Numbered from the stretch's first letter, positions 32,777 through 46,900 are shown. The stretch is 64,000 nucleotides of DNA from Curvularia sp. ZM96 (GCA_022457065.1 JAJGBQ010000002.1:620001-684000), one strand, 5' to 3'. Notes: generated from the letters alone by a model not told the origin. Numbers and translations are program-made.

Positions 32777-34980
32777 TCAGGGCGCCTTTTGAAGGTCCTT
32801 TGAGCTCTCCTTCCTACCAAACCCAAATTTCTTAGCCAGTGTGCCCAACGCACTGCCCCTCCTTTCCTTTGTCTTTTCTTCAACCATCAGCCTGCCCTTA
32901 TCGCCCCAAGGGTTCTGGGCTTCCAGCTCAATCTGCTTCTTCCGTTCTGCAGCAAGAATGCCCACTTGGTCGAAGAAGACAGATTTGTCAATGAGATCCT
33001 CGACACGCACTTTGAAACCTTCTTGATCGAGAATAGACGCGACCTGTGCAAGGCCCATGATGTCGCCACCAAGATCGAAAAAGTCGGAAGCTAGTTCGAT
33101 TTCTGCAGGTAAACCATTTTCGTCATGGAGAATTTGCTCCCATGCAGCACGCAGTGTTTCAGCAACGTCGTTGGTCTCACGGTGTGAGAGACCGGTGTCT
33201 GTTGGAAGAGAAACGGGATGGTTTTCTGCTGACCTCTTGCGCATCTTCTCCGGGTTGACCTTTGTTGAGTCTTGTGAATTGAGTTCAGCAGGCGATGGCA
33301 GTAGATCACGCGGATCGCGCGAGAATGCGATGACATTGGCACAAAGCATGTCGAAAACATTTTGGGCGAATTCTGGAGTGATGGTGCTGTTTGGAGCATA
33401 TGTTAAGCGGATTTCCATCTCATTACCGGGTCGAGAAATGGTGTGTATCGAAAGATCCGCAAAGTCTTCCTGGGATCCGAGAGCACCGACAGTGTACTCA
33501 ATGCCGCCTAGATGCATAGTCTGATGGGTGGCCTGGGCGCCCTGGTCGTGCTGAAGAATGCTTGAGAAGTTGGTCCAATCTGGCCAATCTGTGCATTGGC
33601 GAGTGATCTCGCGGAATCCGAGAGCCTCATATGCCATGTTGGAAATCTGCTGCTCTTGGATGTTTTGAAGCAGGTCAAGGACAGACCATTCAGGCTGGTA
33701 CCTGACGCGCACTGGCACCATGTTCAAGCAGGGCCCGACAATGTTCTCGATGTTAGCGATACTGCCATTGCGACCAGAGATTACGTGTCCAAAGACAATA
33801 TCAGACTTTTTGGCGATACGAGCAAGAGTCGAAGCCCAGGCTGCCTTAGCAACGGTGGCACTTGTGATATCGTACCGCTTCAAAGATGGTGAAGTGACTT
33901 TCCTATCCAGAGTAATGGAGCTACCGGCCGCGCGTTGGTAGTTCGGACCGAAGCGGGGGACAATTTCGGTCATCTTAGACCCCCGAAGTAGCTCCCTCCA
34001 GTGACTATGGGCTCCATTCACTGTCTTTGCAGTTTCTCGAACAAAATTGCCAAAGCTTGGGGCAGACGAAACTGGAAGCCCATTGTAGCCGTCCTGGAGA
34101 GCGACCAGTATCTTTGACATGCATACTCCATCGTACTGAGCATGTGACAATCGCATGAAAATCCGGTGAGATCCTGTTTGCTTCTGCTTTGCGACAACAA
34201 ACTGAACGAAAGCTTCGCCGACCCTTGGACCCATTTCGCGGTCCCTCTGCTGCAAGCGTTTGGTAAAGGTATCGAGATCATCATCAGTCTGCTCGTAGAT
34301 GAATTCGGGTTGCAACTTGCGCAGGACGACCTGCAAGAAACGATCACTGTAAGGCACGAAGACGGTGCGCAAGATGTCAAAGGCCTGTACAGTACGGTAG
34401 GCGGCTTGTTTCAGCTTGCGAAGATCCAGCGGTCCTGGCCCATCCATATAGAAATAGTTGAGCATCCATTTGGATTCCATGAGAGATCCGGTGATAGCAA
34501 GAGCTTGGAAGTCTGTCACTGGAAAGACGTCTGAAATGCCACCCTTGAAAACTTGCACCTTGGAAATGACACTGTTGACATTGGGGTCTCCGAGAAGGGA
34601 TACTGTCTTGATGTCAGAGCTTTCAACCCCCTCATGAACAGTGTGGGGTATTGGGGTCGGTTTGTATGCAGTTTTGCGTGGCGTTGGTGGTCGTTCCTGA
34701 GTGGGGGATGAAAAGCCTTGCCACTTGCTGAAGTTTGTGTCGTTCCTCGCGAGTTCTGATCCATCCTGAAATATCTGGTCGCTCGGAGCTATGCTTTGTA
34801 AGTCTATTCTGAGCTCCGATGCAACTGATTGCATGTCGCTCCAAATAGATGCTGCCCTCCCGCGAGACCCCCGAGTTCGATGCTTAGATAGCTCTCCAGC
34901 ATCCCCGTCAGCTACCACGGACTCGCCACCAGCTCGGGACATCACCTCGTCAATAACTTCACCCGCGACACGTACTACGC
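32777..34980 (-). other. NRPS terminal unit C6-T7 with serine-less T domain
   Basis: Residues about 6471-7203. A disordered linker of about 130 residues precedes C6, whose motif is 'SHAQYDGVC' (about 6748), like terminal C domains of siderophore synthetases. T7 reads 'FFDLGGDIMGLAQ': the codon after GGD is ATC, so the phosphopantetheine Ser is absent. A basic tail of about 55 residues ('RRGSALGTLAKKFGFGRK') ends the protein. Confidence 0.85.
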
Positions 34981-37900
34981 GAGCCATGTCCGAAAATGTG
35001 GGGTTCTTGAACACATCAGCGACGGTCATTGACAGGCCTTCTTCTCTTGCGGCACCAACCAGGCGCATAGCAATGATACTGTCGCCTCCTAGCTGGAAGA
35101 AGCTGTGGTCCTGCTCAATGGACTCCTCAACCATTTCCAGCAACTCACTCCACAAATGGAGGAGTTTCTTCTCTACAAAATCCGGGGCCACTTTTGGTGA
35201 TTTTTCGGTGGCGTAGGCGCCCAGGGTAGCTACCATGTCGGCAGCTGTTTGAATTCGGGTTTCTGAGTTACTGATAATGCTCATACGCCGGGACCGGATG
35301 GACTCTGCTCGGTTGGAGCCTGGTGGAGGGATCGGGCCGTCAAGACTGGCGCGAACACGATGAGATGTAGATGCCTTCCTACTAAGCAGGCCTGTCATCT
35401 GGGCAGTCATTTGATCGATGGTAGAAGACGTAGTTTCTACAGTGATTTTGTTTTGAGTGACGATCTGATTGACGATTTGAGGCACCATCTCGCTAACAAT
35501 GGAGCGAATGAGATTGTTCCAATCTGGTGTCTGGGCTGGTGGAGTAACTGTTCCAGAGATATCTGGGAAAGCTATTCGAGGTGTGAGAGGCGATGCTGGC
35601 GAGTTCGGAATGATTGGGGCTGACTGGGGAACGGCTGCAGGTAATGTTGGGGGCGCCAGGTGGGCTGTTGTTACGTTTGCCAGGGGTTCATTGATCACAG
35701 CATCCAAGCTTTCAATGCTCTGCTTGATATCATTCAGAGCTTGAATAAGAATTGTCGACATCAGCTTTGAGACGTTCTTTATCTCTGCTTCTGTCACAAC
35801 ATCATCCCAGTAAGTGAATCGTACGCCCTCATCGTTTCGGGTAGCATCGATATTGACTGTGATGGCGAATTCGCTGGGATCGTGACCATCAAGCTGCTCA
35901 AACTCGATAGCTGAGCTTGACGATGCTTCTTCATCCAGATCACTGCGCTTTTGAATCGAAACAGCAGTATTGAAAAGAGACTTGTCAGACAATCGCAAGT
36001 CGTGTTGGAATTGGGCAAGAGAGCAGTGTTGATGGGGTGTGGAATCGATGAAGTCGGACTGCACCATTTGGATAACCTGAAGAAGCTGGGAGGATGGGCT
36101 CACTTCGACACGTGACACCAATATGTTGAGAAATGCTCCGACAGCGTTAGCTACGTTTTGGACGGGCACATCTCTTCCAGAAGTAAGGTAGCCGTAGCAC
36201 ACGTCGGAAGATTTGGTGTATTTACGCAACACGAGCGCCCAAGTAGCCAGGAAAATATTGGAAAATGTAACGCTGCAGCTCTCTGCGAGGCCATGGATCT
36301 CGTCGAAGCGACTAAAACGCATGTCAAGCGACCTCAGTTGTCTCTGCTTGCTTGCGCCTGACGTAGTTGTAGGGAAGTAGCAAGGAGTAATGCCACGAAG
36401 TTTTGCTTTCCAGTATCCGATGGCCTCGTCTGCAGATAGCTCACGCAGGTACTTGATGTAGTCGCTGTAAAGTGGACCTTCACCAGAAAGACGACCTTCG
36501 TAGGCTTCTTGAAGATCATTTTCGATGACTGCAAGAGATCCTCCATCTACGACAGAGTGGTTGAAGATGAGCTTCATGATAACCCGCCCAGAGGTGGTCT
36601 GAATGACAGCGGCTTGATGCGGAAGAACTGGTTTTTTCTTGCCGTTGAGTGAACTGTGCTTGATTGACTGCAGCATCGTCGACAACTCAGCGTCGCTGCA
36701 TGTGCAAGTAACAACTCCAGAATCTGGGTTCTTCAGCACGATCTGGTCAAAAACACCACCCTTGCAAACACTGTCAACGAAAACTGTGCGCAAAGCAGGA
36801 TGGCGAGCGACGACCTGCCTCCAGCCACTGACTAGCTTTTTGGCATCGACTGGTCCCCGCTGCGACTTGACCTCGAAGACAGTTGAAGACCAGTATGATT
36901 CAGGAACCTTAATCTGGCTGAGAATCATTCCATCTTGGATTGGTGAACAAGGATAAATGTTTTCGACCAGTTCGAAAGACGAGATTCCAACACCCGACAG
37001 GGACTTGAGTACACGGTCAAGGCGACTGTACGACTCTAGGGGCAGAAGAGGCAGATCTGCCATTGTGGGCTGAGGCTTGTTGAGCTCAGCTAGTTCAGTG
37101 GCAATCTCCTCCAGAGTGCGTTGGCATTCAGCGATCCACCTGCGAATGCCTTTTTGGTTCTTCGAGTGGCGGTTGTACAAGAAGCTGAACTGAATTTGAT
37201 CATCAGAGACCACTGCCGAGATTTCGAAGAGTGCCATGCGTATGGTTTTCTTGCCAACATCGGAAGTCTCTTCATCGTTGTCTCCCTCGATTTGTGTAGG
37301 CTGTAGCAAAGACTTTCCATTGTTGGACTTTCCTTGCTGACCGAGGTAGTTGAAAAGGACTTCAATAGGCGCATGGTTTGCGAACTCCTGCTTTCCGTGT
37401 TCTGTCAGGAAGCGATGGGCAAAATATGGTCTTCCACTATCCGCAATTCTCCCACGTGTATCCTTGACTTGGCGGACAGTGTGAAGAACTTCATCTTCAT
37501 CATCGCCAATAGAGATGGTGACGGGATACATCGTAGTAAACCAACCCACAGTGCGAGAAAGGTCAATGTTGCTTGATTCCCAGACTTGTCGTCCATGGGA
37601 CTCATTGAACACTGTTGGTGGTTTGCGGTTGATGAAAACGCGTGAAAATGAGTGTATGATGGCTGAGAGGAAAATGTCCACAAGGTCTGTTCTGAAAACA
37701 TGATGATGGCCGTTGATCATGGCAGTTGTATCTTTGGCGATGGTAAAATCGTCTCTCTCGACATCCCCGTATAGGTTGGATCGCTTGTCCATACCCCAAA
37801 ATGAGATATTAGCTGGCTGTACGGAAAGAGACTGCTTTTTCACAGCCAATTGCTCGCTGGGCTGTAACGCATGTGCGCTTTGCTTCTCACACCAATTCTG

Positions 37901-40900
37901 GAAGGGCATTCCTTTTTTGAGCGTTGGAGTGGAATCAACCGATCCTAAGATGTCCTCTAGATCTTGTATGATTATACCCCAACTTACGAGATCGACAACA
38001 AGATGGTGAGCTGCCAAAAAGAGTATCTGCTTGTCCTTGATGAAAAGCAGGTTGGCAGCGAAAACTGGCCCTTGCTGAATATCGAGACTCTGCTGAGTTT
38101 TGGCGACAAGAGAGATAGCGGACGAAGTGGTGGAAACTTCGTGAACTTCAAACGAATAGGAGTTTGCAGTTGGTCGAATATACTGCTGCCACTGTCCTGA
38201 GGAATTCTGCGAGTAGCGAGCACGGAGCATACCATGGCATCCGACAACCGCGTCGAGGGCACCCCTCACAGCATCGTGCTCCACGTACGAAGTTAAGAGC
38301 AGCGTTGAGGACTGGTTGAAGTGTGCATTGGGCTCCATTCCTTGCGTCTCAAAATAGAAACGCTGAATAGGTCCCAACTGGAAAGGCTCATCCAATCGCT
38401 CCTCGCTGTGGTCCGTGGTGGCCGTAAAGGTAACGCTCTCACCAAGATGTGCAAGCGACTTAGCACTAAGCACTTGGTTCAAGGTAAGATTGATACCTTG
38501 ACTTCTGCATCTTGCAAGTAGTTTCATAGCATCGATGGAGTCGCCACCCAAAGCTAGTCTCAGTTAGCGATATATAGTGGAGTATTCCTGTACCTGAAGC
38601 ACTTACAAAGCCACGACCGGTTTGGCTGGACCCGCTCAATCGGCACGTTCAGCGCTTTTGCCCAAATGTCTCGAAGCATAACAACGATGTCACTCATTTC
38701 TCCACCGTTATCTCCCTTTACGTCCGTCTGCATGATCTTCTGGTAAGTAGCATCATCTAGACTCTCCAGCCATGATCCGACCTGCTTCTTGTCCAGTTTG
38801 GTAGATACGAGTGACGGAATTCTAGGCACGGCTATCCAAACAATGGGGACCATGTATGGAGGAACCCGGTCCATTAGCGCTTCTCTTGCGCGATTCAGGA
38901 GTGAAAGGGTATCCGGATCTAACAACGGCGTGTTCCACTCAGCACTGGCATCAGTTCGAGTACCGACGGTGAAGCTGACAACAGCGGTAAGCTTCTTGGC
39001 ACATGGGCCATTTTTAGGCAGCTGTACCGCTACCTGGTGAATGCTTTCATCAGATTGTAGGTTGTGTTCGACCTCGCCAAGCTCCATGCGCTGCCCAGCA
39101 ATCTTGATCTGGTGGTCTCTTCGTCCCTTGTAATGGATGGAGCCATCGGGATCATATTGCACAAGGTCTCCGGTGCGATAGATTCGGTTTCCACTGGCTG
39201 GAGAGTAGCCCTTGAGAAATTCAGGGTTTTCGACGAAAGCCTCCGCCGTTCGTAGGGGGTCGTTCAAATACTCTCGTACAACAAATGACCCTTCCAAGCA
39301 CAGCTCAGCTATCGCTCCAATAGGCGCAAGCCGGTGGGGATTATCAGGGACAGTCAACCATCCGCGTCCACTCTTTAGTACATTTCCAATGTTCGTAGTT
39401 GAGCGTTGTTCTCGAACCTTGTCATTCGTGAGAGCGAAAATGCAACACTCCGTTGGACCATAGACGTTGAGCAACTTGACCCCAGTTGCCCACTTTTTGA
39501 TGACTTCAGAAGTGATTGCTTCGCCTCCAACAGTCAAAGTCTTCAAAGTAGGGACAGATCGAGGGCCCTCAAGCGTGCTGGCCACCGATGGGGTCACGAA
39601 GGCCCAATCGACCTTCAACGAAGTCAATGCCAACGCAAGGTCGGCAGTACGTTGCTCGTCGGATGGAACGCACACAGTGGCTCCTATGAGGAGAGTAATG
39701 AAGATCTCGAGTACAGAGATATCAAAAACCAATGTACCGAATTGCAAGACTCGCGAAGAAGGACTCATGTGAGCTGCTTCGCTAATCGCAATCGCGTTCG
39801 AAGTCACATTCCTGTGTTCTACGACCGCACCCTTGGGTACTCCCGTGCTTCCTGAGGTGAAGAGAACATAACAGGCGTTGCTGCTCTTGAGGTTTTGCGG
39901 AAGCGGTTCTTCCCAAGTGGGTAATTGACGTATTCTGTCCTCGTTGATACCAAGCACGTGTTGTACTAGGCCTTCGAAGCGCGATCTGTACGGCAGTGAG
40001 CAGAGCACGATGGAAGACTTGCATGTTTCAATGATCTGCTTGTGTCGTGAGGCAGGGTGTTCAGGTGACAATGGCACGTAGGCTCCGCCTGCCAAAAGGA
40101 TACTCAACATGGCAACAATTGTCCAAAGGGACTTATCCAGACATATCAACACGAGGGTTTCAGGACCAACACCAAGAGCCACAAGTTCATGGGCCAGATT
40201 CTTCGCATATCTAGCGAGTTCAGCATATGTGAGCTCGCCATCGAATGCTGAAACTGCGATTGCATTGGGTTGAGCAGCGACCTTCTTGTAGAATACGGCT
40301 GGTATGGTTTCATCGACGAGATCTGGTTTCCGAGAATTCCATTTCCCGATGAGTTGTTTGTCTTGTTCACTGAAAACACTGACTTCGCTGACTCGAGTCG
40401 CGCTTTGGAGCTGGTTCAACACAGACTCAAATTGGTAGGCAAGCCGCTGGACCTGCCAAGGAGAAATGACGTCCGCATCAAAATGCCAGAAGACGTCAGT
40501 ACTGGATTTACCAATCTTGCATTCGACAACCAAAGGGTACGTGAAGAAGTTGCTTTGGTTGTCGTTATCGTAGGATGACCACATCGAGTCGTTCAGTGCC
40601 TCCTGGTCAGTTTGAGCGACCAAAAGGTTTTGGAATTGGCATGCAGCTGCGACGTCGTCGCCAATCGCCTTGATGGCAGAGATACCATAGTGTTGATGAG
40701 GTACACGATCGGTGGCGTTGGAAGCTATCGTAAGAAGAAGCTCACGGACAGTAGCTTTGCTGTCAACCCTTACTCGAGTTGGAATCGTTGTTAAGACTGG
40801 CCCACAGGTCTCCATGATGCCTTTCACAGCGATATCTCGGCCTGTAAGGGTTTCCCCGAAAACAACGTCGTTACAATTTGTGTAGGCCGCAAGGACCAAA

Positions 40901-43900
40901 GCCCAAGCAGCTCGGAGAACGTTGGTGGGTGTAACATCGACATGTTTGTGGGGAGCAAGCTTCATCCGATGTTGTAGTGTCTGCCCTTTTGGTGTGTTCT
41001 TTGATTTGGTCGGTGATGGCCTGGGAAATTGGTAGGCGTCAGTTCCACTCAAACTGTCTTTCCAGTAAGCCTTGGAAATGCTATCGTCAGCGTCCGACAG
41101 GTATTTGATGAATCGGACGTAAGAGCTCTGTGGCATGTTGGACGTGCCCTTTGTGTAAATTTGCTGTACGCGTTGTAGTATCAAATAGATGCTCCAACCG
41201 TCGTAAAGAGCATGGTGTAACGTCCATACAAAGTACCGCTGGTTCGAGTTCGCCTCGACGATCGTGTAGGCTGCCAGGCATCCGCCAAGCTGGGATGGAG
41301 TCCTTAACACTTCGACTTCAGCATCTTGGAGAGAAGTGGCGCTCTTCCAGTCGACTTTATCCTCCTTAAGCACGGCTTGCAGAAAAGCGCCGGATGAAAG
41401 TTGGACGATACGAGTACGAAGAATGTTGACATCTCTAATAGCCATCTCCCAAGATGATTTGAACTTGATGAGATCCACAGACTGCGGAAGCGCGAAGACA
41501 TGTTGCGCGACATACGCGCCTGGTTGCTTGATGGTGAGCGTGATGAGAGCATCCTGGAGCGGGCTCGTCGGATACACATCCTGAATCTGTGCTTCAGACA
41601 ACTGACATTGCCTTGTAACCTGGGCGATGACATCCGATTTCTTGAGAGGAGCTTTGAGGAGCTCGAATGGCTGTATATCCTTTTCTACTTGGCTAGCAGT
41701 GCTGTTGGGTGAAGCGATCTTGGCCAAATCAGAGAGCTTGGGAGACTTGAAGATATCAACGAAGGACAGCTGCATTTGTTCAGCCTGTACCATAGTAATG
41801 AGACGCATAGATGAGATCGAGTCGCCACCAAGACGCTGTTGGTAATTAGTAACCTTCAGAAAATACTTAAGAACAAATGTAGACTTACAACAAAGCTGTC
41901 ATCGATGCCGACAGAAGATGGGGGGAGGTTAAGCACTGCGCAGACAGCTTTGTGGATTTTCTTCTCTGCTTCGGTAGTAGGCTGCTTCTTGCTTGCCATG
42001 CTGCTGAGTCGGTACATCGCTAGTGTTTCCCGAGGGAGATCATGGACAGAGGCTCGTAGACAGTTGCGATCCAATTTTCCAGCTGAAGTCCATGGCATTT
42101 TCTTCACAGGAATGAAGATGGAAGGTATCATGTAGGAAGGTAATGCACCGGCGAGTCCGTTCTCCGCATTTTTGCAGATATCGCGCAGCTGGTCGTCCAG
42201 AGGAAGAAGCAAATCGTTGGACGGTGCAATAGCCACTGTTGCCTGTGCATCCTGCTCTTCGTCAACGGGAGTAGGCTGCACAACTGAAAAGAACACAGCC
42301 AAAGCCTTTATAGAGCCCTTGTTTGATGTTGCAATTAACTCAACTGCTGACTGCACATTGTCCGGAAGGTTCTGGCCCACATGATACTCGATCTCGCCCA
42401 ACTCAACACGCTGCCCATTGAGCTTGATTTGGGTATCTTTGCGCCCAACATAGCTCACGGAACCATCGCTGTTGTAGCGAACCAAGTCGCCAGTCTTGTA
42501 CATGCGGACAGTCTCGAATGCGCCATTCTGCGTAGGAATAGTCGCTGCCCATCCGGGATTAGTGATGAAAGCCTTTTTAGTCTTCTCTTCCTCGTTGAGG
42601 TACCCGCGAGCAACAGTAGGCCCTTCAATGACCAGCTCACCTACGGTGCCTACTGGCATAAGCTTGTCGTGGTTGCGCGGATGAACAATCCATAATCGGC
42701 ACCCACTTCCCGTACCAATGGTGGCAGGCTCGGATGGGATGAGCTTGTGGTCTAGCGTAGACTTGTAGGCAGTAGCTGCTACAACTGAACATTCTGTAGG
42801 TCCATATGCTAAATCCAACGTTATTAAGTGAATCTGCTGAATCAATTTGCGGGTACTTACCATTGATGAAATACGTGCTGGTACCCCATTTCTTGAGAAT
42901 ATGTCCAGGGAGAGCCTCTCCTCCTGATACTAAAGTCTTCAAGGAAGGAACACGCTCTGGCTCAACGGTACCGAGAACCGAAGGTGTCAACAGCGACCAA
43001 TTGGCCTTCAACTTCCTGATTGCGCCAGGCAAATTGTTCATTCTGTCATCTTCCGAAGGTACACACACTGTTGCACCAACCGTCAGTGCAGAGAGAATTT
43101 CAATGCAGCTGGCGTCAAACGTGTACGAGGCGAACTGGAAAGTACGCGAAGTAGCGTTGATGTTCATACGACGTGTGAAGGCCGCTGCACTCGTGCAAAA
43201 CGCTCGATGAGAGATGATAGTTCCCTTCGGCTTTCCAGTTGTTCCGGATGTGAATAAGCAGTAGGCGGCATTATCCGGAGTTGACGCAGCGCGAAGTTCA
43301 CCAGAGGCTGGCATCGCGAGCTTCCGAATTGACCGCTGGTCGACCAGAAAGGGTGTCTTGGCCACCTTAGCCGCTGTAGCTTGATACTGACGGGAGCACA
43401 AGACCACCTCGGCACCAACATCTCCGATGAGTTCCAAAAGTCGTGATTGTGGATGCTTGGGATCGAGGGGAACATAAGCGCCTCCAGCTTTCATGATCGC
43501 GATCATGCTAACGACTGCCCATGACGACTTCTCGAACAGGATTGGAACAAAGGTCTCAGTTGTTACGCCAATGGACTGAAGATGGACTGCCAGCTGGTCG
43601 GTAACCCTGTCAAACTCTTGGTATGTGAACGAGCCATCCCATCCCTCAACTGCCTTCGTCACGCGGGGTCTTGTGAGAGCTTGATCATGAATGACCCTGT
43701 GCACACAACGATTGATAGGAGCAGGAAGCTCTGAGTTCCATCCTAGAATCTGGCGAAGGCTGCTTTCAGTGGATGCATCCACGTTGCCAACGGTAAGCTC
43801 GCTGGCGACATTGCCCACAATGACGTGCAAGATTTTCTCATACGTGTCCGCCATGTTTTGGGCTTGAGCAGGAATTATCTTTTCTTGCGAGTAACCAAAG

Positions 43901-46900
43901 TCTACCGTGATGCTGTCATCCATGACATCTGCATTGACGGTGACGATGTACTCTCCAGCATCATCGGCTTCCATGTCCTCGTATACGAGAGCCATCTGAT
44001 CGGGATCACGAGAGAGGCTCCGGCGTTGGAATGTGAAAGCAGTGTTGAAGAGAGATGGCAGTTGGAGCTCATGCTGGACATCAGCAAGGGAACAGTTTTG
44101 ATGGGACAGCGCCTCGGTTGAGCTTGTCTGAAGGGATTCGAGCAGTTCGGCAATGGTTGTGTTATCTGAAAACACCAAGCGGGCGCAAAGCATGGTAATG
44201 AAGCACCCCACGGCAGAACCAATGTTGGCCACGGGTATGTCACGACCCGATGCAACCAGACCGAAAGATACATCGGAGGCCCCAACGTAGCCTATACGAA
44301 AATAACAAGTTAGTGAGAGATCACAAGATGATGTGCTTACTGAAGAAATACTTACAATGCAGCGTCAAAGCCCAAGCCAATTGGAGAACATTGGACAGGG
44401 TGACTCCGTTCTTTTTGCAGAACGCTTGAATGGGGTCAATGTTGCGTAGCTCAACAATGACTGAAGCAGGCTTTCGCTCAAGCGGTTGCCCGTCGTTCAA
44501 ATTTGGGAAGAAGCAGGGCTCCATTCCTGCAAGATACGTCTTCCAGTAGGCAAGATCGGCGTCTCGAGGCATGGAGAGAACATGTTCGATGTAGTCGGAA
44601 TAAAGTGGTCCAGCATCTGCGCGCGATAGCTTTCCCGAATATGCATGTGCAAGGTCAGCTAACATGTTGGAGACTGAAGTGCCATCGTTGATCACATGGC
44701 TGATCTCAAGCTTGATCCACACTTTCCCAGATTTTGTCGTTGAGATTGTCATTCTATGTGGCGGAGTCGCTTCACGACAATCGATCGGGGATTGCGAGCG
44801 AAGCATACTGGTCACACGATGATCCTCCCAGCCATCGAACAGCTGAACTCTTCCGGGCTTTTCCTTAACAACAATCTGATCCTTGGAACCGTCTTTAGCC
44901 AGGCCGTCGATGAAGATAGTACGCAGTGCCTGATGGCGATGAACCACTACTTGCCATGCTTCAGCAAGTCGATGAGGGTCGACTAAACCGTGATTGGTCG
45001 TTTTCACTTGACAGATGGTTTCATAAGTATACAAATCCGGATTCCGTGATTGTGTGAAGAGAAGCCCTTGCTGCATGGGAGACGTGGGAAAGATATCTTC
45101 GACATCAGTGAGACTCAATCCAGCAGGCAGAGCTTTGGTGACCCGATCGAGGCCATTATAGAGTAGCGGTAAACTCCGGAAGTTCTTGAGGCTCTGATCT
45201 TCGCGAACTTGTAAAAGCTCATCAATAGCATCGACAAGGGTCTGTCGACAATTTCCCACCCAATTGCGGATCTCTTGTTGTCGATTCCTACAAAACGCAG
45301 TATGATTAGTAATGTGAAACAAAGCTGACAGCTGAAATTGTTCATGCTCAAATCGGGCGGTCTGAAGTATCAGAGATACACTCACATGTTACGATTCCAC
45401 TCGAAAGATATGTTGATGGCGCCTTTTGAGATGGCCGCAGTCACGTCAAAAAGAGCAAGACGAGGGACTCGATCTCCAATGTCCTTCGATTCGATTCCGG
45501 TCAAGGCATTGAATATGCCATCTTTACGATCTTGATGTTGCAGCCTACCGACATAGTTGAACAAGACCTCAGCAGGCCAGTGGCTGGCGAATCGTGTTTG
45601 ACCTGCTTCAGTCAGATTACGATAGGCGAAATAAGGTCTTCCTTTGTCTGGAGCTCGTTGTCTAAAGTCTCTGACCCACTGAATCGTGCTGACTATATCA
45701 GTATTCTCGTTTGTGGGTACAGGAAGATAGATTGGCGTCGCGGTCGAGAACCAGCCGATCGTTCGCGACAAATCCTGGCGTGAATTGAATGTTTCTCTAC
45801 CATGACCTTCGTTATGTATTGCAACTGTGGGTCGATCGGAGAACGTGTTGCGGAAAGATTCAAGAAGTCCAGCGACCAAGATATCGACAATCTCGGTAGC
45901 TAAGGCATCCTGAGCTCCAAGGAGCAGCATTGTGTCGCGAGTCGACAGCTGCATTTTTTCACCGATGCAGTCACCGTTGAAGTTGGGTTGTCCTTCCATG
46001 CCCCAGTAATCGAGGTTAGCTGGCGGAATTTCCACAGTTGGGAAGATTGCTCGGGGGTTTTCCTGTTTGACTTGCAAAAACTGCTGTTGCAACCATGTGT
46101 GATATGGCAAGCTCTGAGGAAGCGGTTGAACCCCGTTCAGTAGCCCCTGGAGATCTTCAAGGAGGATACCCCAAGAAACAATGTCAATGACAAGGTGGTG
46201 GGCGACAAGTGTTAGCACCTGGGAGAAACCTTCCTCAATCTCAAATAGATCAATGGCAAAGGTAGGACCATTAGTAATGTCTAGGCTCGCCTGGGTGTCG
46301 TTGAATGCGTTCTGGAGTGCTGGGTCGCTAATATTTTGCACGCGATGATGTCGCAACCTGAATGAACGCTCGGCGTCCTGCTCGACGCGTTGCTTCCAAA
46401 TTCCAGCCTCATTCTTAGTGAATCGTCCACGAAGCATGGGATGAATCTTGACCAGGGCTACAAGCGCATTTCGGAGTTCACTCTCCTCGATGTTCCGGGA
46501 GAGGCGCAATACCTCTGCCTGGTTGAAATGGTTGTATGAATCGCCAACAGTTTCGAAGAATACCTTTTGGATGGGGGAAAGACCAAATGGTAGAGAGTAT
46601 TCTGTCAGCTCAGGTGCAGGCTCAGAGGTTTGCGAAAGGTCAACCGTAGCAGCCAAGGCAGTAATGGACTTTGCGCGGATGATGTCTTTCACGCTGATTG
46701 GGAGACCTTGCGCTCGGCATTGAGATGAAACCTGCATGGCCGCAATGGAATCGCCACCAAGGTGCAAGAAGGACTGATTGAGACGAATATCGCTCACAGG
46801 CAGGTTTAGCGCCTTCGCGAAGATCTCCTGGAGCTTGTGTTCCACGGAGGATCCACTGTGGGCATCAGAAGTCTCCACGCCCATGGTAGAGATCATTCTG

